Positions 1 through 10,800 of a stretch of 64,000 bases of DNA are shown piece by piece. The first letter of the stretch is position 1. Every line of letters begins with the position of its first letter. The notes beneath the pieces were generated by a model, which saw nothing but the letters and a program-made list of their open reading frames with translations, was not told the origin of the DNA and searched no databases. The translations under genes were made by a program, and so were the position numbers. The stretch is taken from assembly GCA_021186555.1 (NCBI GenBank), contig JAJKFL010000004.1, positions 17,822,406-17,886,405 on the forward strand. The letters run 5' to 3'. The stretch is from Reticulitermes speratus. Taxonomy: Eukaryota > Arthropoda > Insecta > Blattodea > Rhinotermitidae.

Positions 1-690
1 TGACTAGTAGGTATAGCTAAGCAAACAGTGTCTGATTTCAAGAAAAACAAAGAGATATTTAAGCAGCTTACAATAAACTTTGCTGTTAGTAACAGTGGAG
101 AGATATCAGGAAACCCTGAAGAAAACATAAGACAAAAAGCTTGATGATGCAGCATACAAATGGTATGTGCAACAACTGAATGGGGTTGTGTGCATGGTGT
201 TGAGATTCACGCAGCAGCCAAAAGGGTAGCTAAGCATTTAGATGTAAAGTCGTTAACTACAAATAGTGGTTGGTTATGGTAATTCCAGAAATGACATAAT
301 AATGTGTGCAGGAAAATAAGTGGTGAGTCATTGAGTGCTGATGTTATGCTGTTGAACATTTCTGCAATAAACTGCATGAAATTATGAAGGAAAATTGTTT
401 GGAGTTGAGCCAGTTATATAATGCTGATGCGACTGGCATGTTTTGGCAAGTATCCTAACCAGCCAACATGATAAGGTGCCACATCAAAAAGTAAGTAAGA
501 AACAAGTGTCAGCACTCATATGGGCTAATGTTGATGGAAGCCATATGCTGAAGCCTGTGATTATTGGGAAGTCACGGCATCCTCGAGCTATAAAAGATAT
601 CATGCACAGACTTCCAGCTCTTAGATTCTAAGATTCTGTTCCTGCAGAAACCAGCTAAGAATAATGATGGGGCTTCTAAGAGGGCACTAT
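1..690 (+). pseudogene. Tigger/pogo-like transposase relic (cut by window edge)
   Basis: Degenerate copy of a pogo-superfamily (Tigger/jerky, CENP-B-like) DDE transposase. Near the start a helix-turn-helix remnant reads VGIAKQTVSDFKKNKE, followed by DAAYKWYVQQ. Around 417-450 the catalytic-region phrase YNADATGMFW is legible, and 490-600 gives VSALIWANVDGSHMLKPV then IIGKSRHPRAIKD, both characteristic of the DDE_1 domain. The pieces lie in different frames with stops between them, so the element is dead. The 5' end is outside the window. Family assignment is firm; internal indels are too many to place exactly. Confidence 0.8.
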
Positions 691-699
691 CACTTAAAG

Positions 700-1090
700 A
701 TATAAATTTAAAATGGGGCTGATAGACAGTCCCTGGTGTGATAGATGCAAACAAGCACTTGAAACAGCCTCACATGTTATTCGTGACTGTGAGTCACTGG
801 TGGCATTAAGATTTAGGCAGCTGGGCCATCATTTTTTGAAACCAGGTGACTGCCGACATCTGTCAGCAAGGTATTGCACTTTGTTCAAAGTGTGGGGCTG
901 CTGAATCCTTAAGCAACAGGTTTGCTCAAAAGATCGGAAACAATCGAGGTGCAAGGGTCACTGTGGCACCTGCCGTAACGTATTCAATTCTATTCTAGTG
1001 TATTATTTAAGGAGTTATACTTCTGCTTTGAATGATAATTCTTTTACTTTACCTATACCACAGAGTTTCCCCTTGGTGGTCTGGATTCCC
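700..1090 (+). mobile_element. LINE 3'-end fragment (R1/Jockey-like, RNase-H-side C-terminus)
   Basis: The open frame 713-904 reads MGLIDSPWCDRCKQALETAS followed by HVIRDCESLVALRFRQLG. This CxxC...HxxxxC spacing with DCE and LxxLRxxxLG is the C-terminal cysteine-histidine segment of many arthropod non-LTR retrotransposons. Only the extreme 3' end is present, as expected for a 5'-truncated insertion. It abuts the Tigger relic directly. The 3' tail probably extends to the C-rich stretch near 1110. Confidence is in the class; the exact clade is uncertain. Confidence 0.55.
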
Positions 1091-1532
1091 GGGTAATCTG
1101 AACCACCCCTCCCCCCCACACAGTCCGGATGACCAAGGGACTACTTCAACACATTCATTCAACACATGGTAACTCATCATGCTGCCAGCTGTTGCACAAA
1201 AGCATCAATCCGGTTATTTTAATTCTCAGATTCTGTTTCCTTAGAACATCCTACAGTAAAATATAGAGAAACGCAAGTCATACAAACGTTCAACTACATC
1301 CACATGACAACACAGCATACATAACAAATGTTCTTTTACTTCAGTTTATTTTTGGTACCTTGTTAATAGGACATGTACAAAACTGTATTTTTAACTTAGT
1401 CTTTATCATCACAAAGAACTTAAAAGTCACTGCTTACATAAGAGTGTCCAACTTAATGTGGAACACACACGATTTACATTAACAATTTGTATAATATAAT
1501 GTAACAAACCAGACGATAACTTCCTTCAACTA

Positions 1533-1991
1533 TCAGACATGCTTCACACCTGATGAATATATTATTAAAAACTGTTTAAATTTCTTGTCTAGAAACTGTT
1601 GACAGTTCATGCCTTTTGATTTCTTTACAGTCATCCTCTGTGTGCAGACTGTCTTCATATACTCTGATTTCAGATTTTGCAAAATATAACAGTCACCTGG
1701 TGGTAGACAGAATGAAAAAACAGGCCATAAAGGACAACAAATTCTTCGGCAACCAAAAATACTACACAAGGTGGCCAATGAATTACTGGATGTGTGGGCT
1801 ATTGCACAGTCTTGCTGGAAGAAGCTATATTCCTTCTCCACATCACTTAAATTTAAAAAGGGAGGGGGGGCACAAAAATTTGTCCAGTGTACCTTTCTGA
1901 ACATACTGTGTCCCAAGAGGAGAAGGGGTTGAATTTTTCTTGTTGCACTGACAGCACACCATACTCCAAATTTAATGTCACATAACAGCAA
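1533..1991 (-). pseudogene. DDE transposase C-terminal fragment (Tc1/mariner superfamily)
   Basis: A 152-residue frame without stops carries GVWCAVSATRKIQPLLL, then EKEYSFFQQDCAIAHTS, which matches the second catalytic Asp region (FFQQDxAxxHT) of a Tc1/mariner-superfamily family common in insects. The expected WPxxSPDLTPxDFxLWGxLK stretch appears only as degenerate LWPVFSFCLPPGDCYILQNL, so the third acidic residue is doubtful. The N-terminal DNA-binding part and the first catalytic Asp are missing. It lies downstream of paralogue 1 exon 4, probably inside that gene's last intron. A fossil, although the remaining frame is open. Confidence 0.65.
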
Positions 1992-4354
1992 CTTCTGTAA
2001 TATTGTGGAATTATCTGCTGACTACATCTGTTATTTTAAATATTTATATGGCCATTTAAGTAAAACCACCCTCAACTACACAACAGGATAGCAATGGATC
2101 AACTTCACCACTACACACTGCTTTATAAAACCAATTTAAAAAAACCATACTCTCACAACACAGACTGTCTCCCGGAGTTTGTACGCATTCAAATGAAGGT
2201 ATTTTCTGGCTGGGTGTCGAAATGACTTTGATACCCATCTTAACTGTTTTCATGGAGATGCTTCTAATTGTGCTTCAATATTATCCACCATGTCTTCTGA
2301 AAGAACATGTGTTCACTACGACTCTTTTCCAACAAGGAGAATGTTGCTCAAAATTTGTTCACTAGTCAAAGTGCTGTTGGTTTCAAAAGAACTGGAACAC
2401 CAGGAAACCGACTTCTACATTTGCTATAACACATTTTATACTATTTCTTCCTTATACAGGTTTCCACAACAAACATCCTCTGTGGTACACTGTACATCAT
2501 ATTCATGAATAACATCAATTTGCACCTGTTACATGCACTTTATGAAGCTGAACTGTTTTGAAGGCACTTCACAATGTGACAACTGCTATGAATGTGTACG
2601 TTACAGTAGAAGTGAATAATCCAGCTATCATGAATAATGCCTGGTGATTATAAAAAACCACAAGTACAAAATTATATTTGCCAAATTTTTCACTTCTACC
2701 CTAACATACACATTCAGAGTAGTTTGTCACATTGTGAAGTGGCTGACATTACAAAATAACGTACATGCACCACATTTTGTGTTAAACTAAGAAAAGTGGC
2801 CATACATGCTATTAACCATATCAGTAAAGAGGAAGAAAGAATGTGGCAGCTGGATGGTTTTACAAGTACAGTGTAATAGACCAGCTAGTTATAAACATTA
2901 CTGAACTAAAACTTCCACTGCATCCAGTATTGGTTCACTGTGCCCAACAGCAACTGAATTCAATATTGTGTAAATGAAATGTTTAGTTATATTACATATG
3001 ATAACTTCAAACTATTGTGTGACAGAAGCTATATCTCAACTCTGATAGCAACACGAAACACACACAGTTACTTGCTAAATATTGTCTTTCAGCAATTACA
3101 CACTTCTACCAGCGTCTATACAGTTCAAACACTTCTGGAACCCACCACACAGAACTTCTTTTCTTTGCAGAATTATATGGTGCAAGAGTGAAAGAGTCAG
3201 TGAGTACATTAATACAGCACTTTGCTGACACAACTCATATGCTGCATGTGTAAGGGAGCAAGCTCATACAGGAGCTCCTGGCCTTTGCTGCCCATATTTT
3301 GGAACATGTCAGGCAAATCACCTCCAGTATAGCGGTGAGCACCTCTTCTATACGTTTCCTTCTTAAACACAGCAACCTCAGAAATACTCATAATATGATG
3401 CCCTCACTATCCACAAACACTTCCAAAATCACCTTCTGTTTTCATGAATCCTACCAGAATTTCATGGCTCTCAGTGACAATGGTGACTTACACAGATAAG
3501 CCTAGTTTACTTTGGAAATCATATCATAAACATTAGCGTTTGTCATTAGTTACAATATGCTGCACTGATAAGCTCACCACTGTTCCCCTTGTAGTTCTGA
3601 CAGCATTGTTGGTATACACGTTCGTTGATTAGATGCGTCTTCTAATCCTTACTATGACAGCGTTGCAAATGACATATAAAAACGAGACTTCTCTGCACTG
3701 GTGCCTACCCTCTGATTGTAATCTGAAGACACAAACTCCTCTGTCAGTCTCATATTGTCTTCAACCTCTAATGTTCCAGGATGTTCAGTGCACAAGTCAT
3801 CTTCCAGTTAACAAACGTCCCTGAAACTGTAATGCCACTAAAACATCTTGAAATGGGTCTGTTCACCATACTATGATCAAATCATCAGCAACATTTCTAT
3901 CATCAATTTTCCCAATCACTGACAAACATTTCAATGTAACACATTGTTCAAGGTGATATATTACTCTTCTGGAACCTCCTCTGAAACCAGCCTGCTAGTC
4001 TGTCAGGCTTAGGCATGCTCCTGCCCACCTGCTTCAAATGTCACTGTATTTGCTTTTGTCACAAAATTTTTGAAGTTACCATTATTAACATGAACTGCCT
4101 GGAAAAACTGTTCCCTAAGAAGAGCAGTGCTTCTACAGTTGTCACACATTTCACATTTAACCAATTACACTGTTCTTGGGAGGGAATAATGTAGTTCAAG
4201 TTAGGGTGCTGATCCTATTAATACAACACACAGACATAAGAACTTTTTTATGCAAAATAAAATTAAAAGTGTTACAGTTGGAAATTATATATCTATACAT
4301 ATTTTGTAGTGATGCAAAGGTACAGAGATCAATAAACAGAAATAGGTAACTCAC

Positions 4355-4836
4355 CAAATCTGGAATTACTTCATTTAGCATGTGCAGCCATCCAACAATC
4401 GACTGCTTTGGATGTTCATCTGCAGACGCACACAGACGGCACATCCCATTTGGTAAATATTCCCATGTATCTGTTGCTACCATATAAGACTCACTTGGAG
4501 TTAATTTTATGTCTTCATATTCATCAGTGTTCCCTTGATGAGATCCTGTGTCACACATTTCAGACAGCTCTGTTGCATCTGCTGCAGTGTCACCAACATC
4601 TGCCACTAGTTCTCTACAGACATTCTGCAGGTCAGTTTGCTTTCCATTTGAACTAGCATGTTTTGTTGCAATGCTTTCTGTCAAAATATCTTCTACCAAG
4701 TCTTCCTGTACTAGGTTTTCTGCACTTTCTTGAACTTTCTGAGGTGGCTGTTTAACTCTGACATTATTGTATACACAGCTATGCATTCCACTGTCTAGAT
4801 GAGGAAGTGCCTGACTTCCAGCCTCTTCACATGTAC
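4355..4836 (-). CDS. Paralogue 1 exon 4: acidic linker and ZAD first half
   Basis: Acceptor TATATTTAG, then the second and third bases of a Gly codon, TCEEAGSQALPHLDSGMHS, a long acidic/polar linker, and finally MCRLCASADEHPKQSIVGW...NEVIPDL before donor GTGAGT in phase 0. CRLC and the following hydrophobic pattern are the first zinc-ligand pair and helix region of a ZAD. The exon is uninterrupted over 482 bp, unlike the paralogue 2 version, which lacks one base. Confidence 0.85.
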
Positions 4837-7800
4837 CTAAATATAAAAAAGTAATATTGCAATATTAATGGTTACATACTTGATCAATGGAAACTAATAG
4901 TTTCTGAATAGGATAATAAAGGGTTTGTGAATATTATACAAGAAACTAGACAAATATCATTTTGTTTATTAGAAGGAAATGGGCATGACCACAGTACAGA
5001 AATGTCCAAAACAATGAAGGAAACACAGACAACACAAGTTGTAATGACTAGTCTGGGAGTGAACTTCAGCTACTGAAATGCGAAGTAGATATAGTCATAC
5101 AACACACACGTGTAACAAATGAAAATATGGCTGAAGTAACAGTTTTTATTTTCATTAAATCTCTGTATGCACAAAGCAAGTGAAGGCAACTTCTTTATTT
5201 TTATGCACCATACTTCGTGTAACACTAGTTTCATTAAGAACATGGTGCATCCATTCCTCCAAACAGTGACACACACCTGGTCAAGAAATTCATGGTTCAT
5301 AAAACCCTAAAATGTATTACCATCTTACACATGCCTTTCATCAGACCAATTCTAAGTCAGTTGAATTCACTCTTATCACCACCAAGCACACTTTCCATGA
5401 TTCACTTTATTATCATCATCCCATCTACCCATAGGTATCCATAGCACTCTCATCTTGTCAGGTTTCATGATTAAACTTTTCCATACGTGCATACTGTAAA
5501 TTAACCACTAAAGAGATCTGGCTGTAGGATGTGTGTTCTACTAGAGTGACATTAATTTTCATCCCTCACTGTGAACTCCTTAGTGGGACTGGGAGCATTA
5601 GGCTGGCTCGTGAATGCTTGAAGTTGGATGTTCATAGCATAGCACTACTTATCACCAGTGTCTGGCTAAGTAGGAGAGGTATTTTATACCACATGTGATT
5701 GAGTCACCCACATCATAACACTAATGTTAGGCATTTACAACCTCCAAGACAGTGCCACCCTGCTTAGCACCCATGAAAGTCTCTGAACAAAAATTCCCTA
5801 ATGTACTGTATTTTGATTTACTGCCACTTTCAATACACTGTTACCCTTGACATACCACCACAACATGTGAACAAACAGTGGCACTATACAGGGGTTTGAC
5901 TGTATCTGAATTTCAAGAGCGAGTAATATTCCAGCTCTCCTTCTCTTTCTCACTCTAAACATTCTCACACAAAAATGTGATCCCACACGTAATGCCCTCC
6001 CATTCCCATGCATGCAAACATGCATGTATACCCATACACAGGCAAAAGTCGTCATTTTTGTACATCTTTCATTTTACAGTGTAAATGTACAGAGCTTTTA
6101 GTACATACTCAAGGTATCAATAATGTGAAGCATGTTCTGCTTATCATACCTATGAAAAGGAAGCTTGGCAATGCCAAAACTGAAACACTGTGTTCCCTAA
6201 ATAAATTGTCTTTCACTGATGAACAACAATCCAAGGCTAAGAACAAACAGCTAAGACATCACATGTGTTACCTGCTTCAACAACTACCACAAAAAATTTG
6301 TGCTGTACAATTTTCTCATGCAGAGGATGTTTATACACATTTCAGAATTTTTACTACACATGTGAGCAAAAAAGGTACAAGATCCCATTTTTCTTATGAG
6401 AAATCCAAGCTCAACTTCAGGTTTCGTATGTAGGATATCAATTCTGTATAATTAGAATCACGATGGAATGTTCTTCTCTAAAACTGAGGTTAAGGTGCTC
6501 TTTGTTTCAGAGAATTTTGTCCAATAGATCATGAGACAGTACGATTTTTATAATACTCTACATAATTTTGAAAAGCCTGAAATTAAACTCCAGTGTCAGA
6601 ACGGCTCAAGCATCACAAAAGGTTTAATACTCTGTATGCAATTCTCATCACCCCCACATCTGATCCTTTATAAATCCGAACAGACAGTAGTCTGAGGGGA
6701 CTTGGTCCAGACTGTAGGGTGGACAGGGAGTAGTTCCCAGCTGTTCTTCTGAATCCTCTCCACACACAGAGAAGCAGTGTGAGGCCATATGTTGTTGTGT
6801 TGCAAAATGTCTTTTTCTTTCCTGGATGTTTGTCACACAGTGCATAACAGAGCTTCTGGAGCACCTGAAGGTAACAAGCAGCATTGATGGTTTCCCTCTG
6901 TGGCAAAACTCAACCAATATGCATCCCTTAGCATCCAAAAAAGAGTTCCTATGGTCTTACAGGCATAGGGCATTGCTGTTGGCTTTTCTGTGGGCAATAT
7001 TTTGTGATGCCACTCCATGCTCTGTCGTTTCGTTTCTGGATCAAAGTGACAAAACCAGCTTTCATCACCCATAACAATGCTCTGAAAAAGGTTGTCACCT
7101 TTGACAGCATAACATTCCAGCAATTGTGAGGAAACATTTTTTCACTGAAGTTTGTGCTTGTCTGTCAGCAAACAAGGAACCCAGTGAACACAAAATTTCC
7201 AGTACCCCAAAATTTCCACCATCTCCTGGACCACTCTCTAATCCACTCTCCGGCCACTTCCTTGTCTGTCACATGTCAATTACCTCTCTCATGAGCCCAT
7301 CAATTTTTTCTTTGTTTCCCTTGGTAGATGCAGTTTGTGGGCAACCAGTAGGGGCTGATTGGCAGTATCTGTGCCCCCATCTTTGAAATGCTTAACACAT
7401 CATCTGAGACTGCTAGTGCCAACGCACATGCAAAATGAAGTCCTGTGCAAATATCTGATACAGGGATTTCCTGCTTAAGAAGAAATTTGATCACTGTACG
7501 TTACCAAAACAAAATGCCCCTATAGACATTTTCTTGCACTGAACATGACCACAGGATGAAGAGAGGCAACATGATTTTCCTTCAGGTGTGAGATGAAGTC
7601 ATCACATATAGCACACCGCAATACATTGCCTGGCATTTGTTTGTAACTGCATGATGCACATGACTTTTGGTACAACCTTTGTAGTAAGCACTGAATAAAA
7701 AATGATTTTTTTCAACTCACCCTTACTGTCATTATTTTAAACATTTACAACCACATTTAAAGTTTCAAGGCTATTGCAACACATTTCAAAAGTGTATGCA

Positions 7801-10800
7801 TGCTACCAGTCATGCCAGTGAATGCTGCCACTGCACAAATCCCAGTTTGTTTCTGATAATAATGGCCTCCTATAACTGACATATTTTTCTGGTTTACCAC
7901 CATGATACACTCTTCACTGCATGCAACCCCACAGAAAGAAATGGGTTCAAGTCAGGTGACTGCATGAGCCAAACCACTTGTCCACCTCTTCTTATCTTCT
8001 TTCATAATTATCCTTCAAATATTCCATTAGCCCTCTGCCAAAATCGGGAGGTGCTCCATCATGTTGTAGCCACATTCACCCACAAGCTGGAAGAGGCACG
8101 TCCTCTAAACACAGCTAATTCATTTTCCACAAAATCCCCCTAATATAAAGCTGTTAAACATCCCTCAATAATATGCAATCCAATCAGGCTATTGCCTAAT
8201 ACTTCACACCACATGCTAATTGAAAATCAGAGTTGAAAATGACATTGTGCTACCTCGTGTGGATTTTCCTCTGCCCAAGAGTGTGCAACCCTTGTTTTCG
8301 TAATACCATCCCAGGTAAACGCAGCCTCATCTGTGAATAAAATGTGAGGCAGAATGTGTAATCATGGTTGCAGTTATCCTCAAAATCACACACTATTGAC
8401 ATGACTTCCTGGTGAGAGATGTAGTATTTGACAGTAATTTCGATGATACAAAATTCTCCATACCTCACTCTGTGCTACAAGTCATCCCAGAAATTCTGCA
8501 TATACTTATACCTGGGCTTTAATGCAACACTGCCAGAACATCGCCTCCATGCTGTTATTGTTCATATTACATTAATTTTTCCTCTGAGTCCTGTGTATAT
8601 TCTCAGACGAGCTGAAATGTATAATTCTGCAAAGTCAATATTGTTATTCCACCATGGCAGCCCTAGCATATCCACATCAGAAACTGCACACAAACTGCAC
8701 GCCAGCATATTCTTCACTTGTAAACATGTTAGGCATTTGGATACCCCACCTTACTGCAACACAACACAGCCACAGCCACTAGCCAAGACAGTTTGCAAGC
8801 AGGAACACACTCAATTTACAGCAATGACAACTCATTTCAAAGGTGTTATTAGACATTTTCTTGCTCCAAATGACCTGAAGAATATGATCCTGAAATTTGA
8901 CCACTACACTGTGGAACACTGTATAACACACTGGTTGCAGCAAGTACTACACTTGCATGCAACTAACAAAACTCCCATGCCACTGACAATAAGTACTTCA
9001 AACATTGAAGTCTAAAACATTTTTATTCACCCTATTTCATTATTTACCATTGGGATAGAAACATAATTCTAGTCTAACTTCTTATTTAGCACATACCCAT
9101 ATTTGTCTCTTCTTTAACATTTGCTTTTTCCAGCTGATATTTATTTGATACAGGTGGCTCTGCAAACTTGTCAATACTGCCATTCCTGCAGTGACAAAAA
9201 AGTAAGATATTTTATACATTAAGTGAGACAATAAGACAAACAACTGTGTACAAACACAAAAACAAAGTACAGGATAGTTCACTAATGACATGTCTCTACT
9301 TGTGTCTGAAATTTAACAGAATGGTGCTTCAATATGGTTTTTACACAACAGTAAACATATGAGTATAACAACATAAGTAATGATTGGTAAATCCTCAGCT
9401 ATCCCCTATTTCTGAGTTCTTAAATTTCATACCACATGAAGAATCCCATCCTTCCCTCTACAACCCCCACCCAGCTAACTTAAGAATGTAGCAGATAAAA
9501 GAGGTAACTCATAGAAGTGAATACAGTTCTCTCCTTCTGTTAGTATACATTACTAACTGCAGAAAGTGGAAGTCACTCACGAAGCTTGCTAATATTATGA
9601 AAATTCATTCTAGGAAACACAGTGCGTGACCAGTAGAGCAATGTAAATGCCCTTCCAAATGCAAACACTGGGTCTGACAATCTGGTATATAGATAAAAAA
9701 ATATCAGTTGTGAACAAACAGTATAAAAGGCATGTTGTGATGCCAGAATACATAGAGGTACAACATGATGGATTCCATGTCAAAGTGAAAAATCTTATAT
9801 ATATTATTGCAGGAGTGCACAAATTTTCCAAAAATGTAGAAGCCACCTCAATATTCTAGGCACTAGCAGGGTAACTAACATAAAGCACATTCCATACTGA
9901 AGAACCCACAAATATTAGGCACCACCATACATAATTTAGTCACCATGGTAACCTGGTGCCTGGGATTTACACATGCCTATATTATTAACATTACTATTAT
10001 AACACCCCAAATTTTCAAGCCTGCTATGCCATAATGTGAGAAAATTGAGGATGAACCTTCCATTCAGTTTAAAAACCAACAACAAACACAATAGGCTTCA
10101 TAATTAAAAGTTTTAGACACCAACATATGCACTATATTCTCATAAGTAAGTCAATTACCCCTACATGTTTCGGCCTTTAACAAGCCATCCTCAGGGGGTC
10201 AAAGTTTTACATGGACACAAGTCACAACGCAACCAGCCGGTGCAGATCACAACACAGGACATGTAGCAACATAATACAGGATAACTTCAACCTACTTGAG
10301 ATAACATGTATACAAAACTGGACTGCCATTAATTTATAAACAACAATAGACATGTAATTTTTAAAGAAACTTTTAACCTTTTATGAAAAGATAGTAAAAC
10401 ACATCCCCTGGATTTTACATAACTTGACAGCTGGACGTAATGATACCATAATCCATTGGGTATCAAGATTTTATTTTATTCTTTGTGGATGTAAGAGGTG
10501 TTTAAAATTGAACTAATGGATGTAAAGCATATGTAAAACTTTGACCCCCTGAGGATGGCTTGTTAAAAGCCAAAACATATGTAGGGGCAATTGACTTACT
10601 TATGAGAATATAGTGCATATGTTGGGGTCTAAAACTTTTAATTAGTTATCAAGATGCACGGTGAACATAACGTGAAACAATAGGCTTCATTCTCCTCAAA
10701 GCTCACTTCTGTTGTAGATGTAAAAAACTGAGGCACTTTTTAAAAATTTATTCTCATATAAACAAAATTTACGTGCATTCCCAAGTTAGTGTACAAGCAA

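Larger units (their letters stand above)
10088..10690. mobile_element. Inverted-repeat element A with hammerhead-like arms and 14-bp target duplication
   Basis: Left arm ~10101-10212 and right arm ~10530-10643 are near-perfect inverted copies. The unit is followed by a tail (ATCAAGATGCACGGTGAACA) present only on the right. The 14-mer ACAATAGGCTTCAT occurs at 10088-10101 and again at 10677-10690, flanking the whole unit, and is best read as a target-site duplication. Each arm carries CCCCCTGAGGATGGC...GCC(G)AAAC...GTAGGGG. No coding capacity. Inferred class: non-autonomous Penelope-like or related retroelement; a foldback DNA element is the alternative. Confidence 0.75.

Noticed and set aside
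3209-3391. Possible fossil zinc finger (HRYTGGDLPDMFQNMGSKGQ)
   Set aside because: Resembles a finger linker, but cysteines are absent and there is no supporting neighbour; too weak.
3690-3850. 51-codon minus-strand stretch (LEDDLCTEHPGTLEVEDN-type) as possible exon of paralogue 1
   Set aside because: Short, no zinc-finger or ZAD pattern, no convincing acceptor and donor in phase; the missing exon 5 is not here.
6008-6433. 141-codon plus-strand frame
   Set aside because: No domain, no splice context, composition like the surrounding intron; treated as chance.
8428-9015. 195-codon plus-strand frame, among the longest in the window
   Set aside because: Antisense to a minus-strand transposase relic whose motifs are legible; the plus-strand peptide has no recognisable features.
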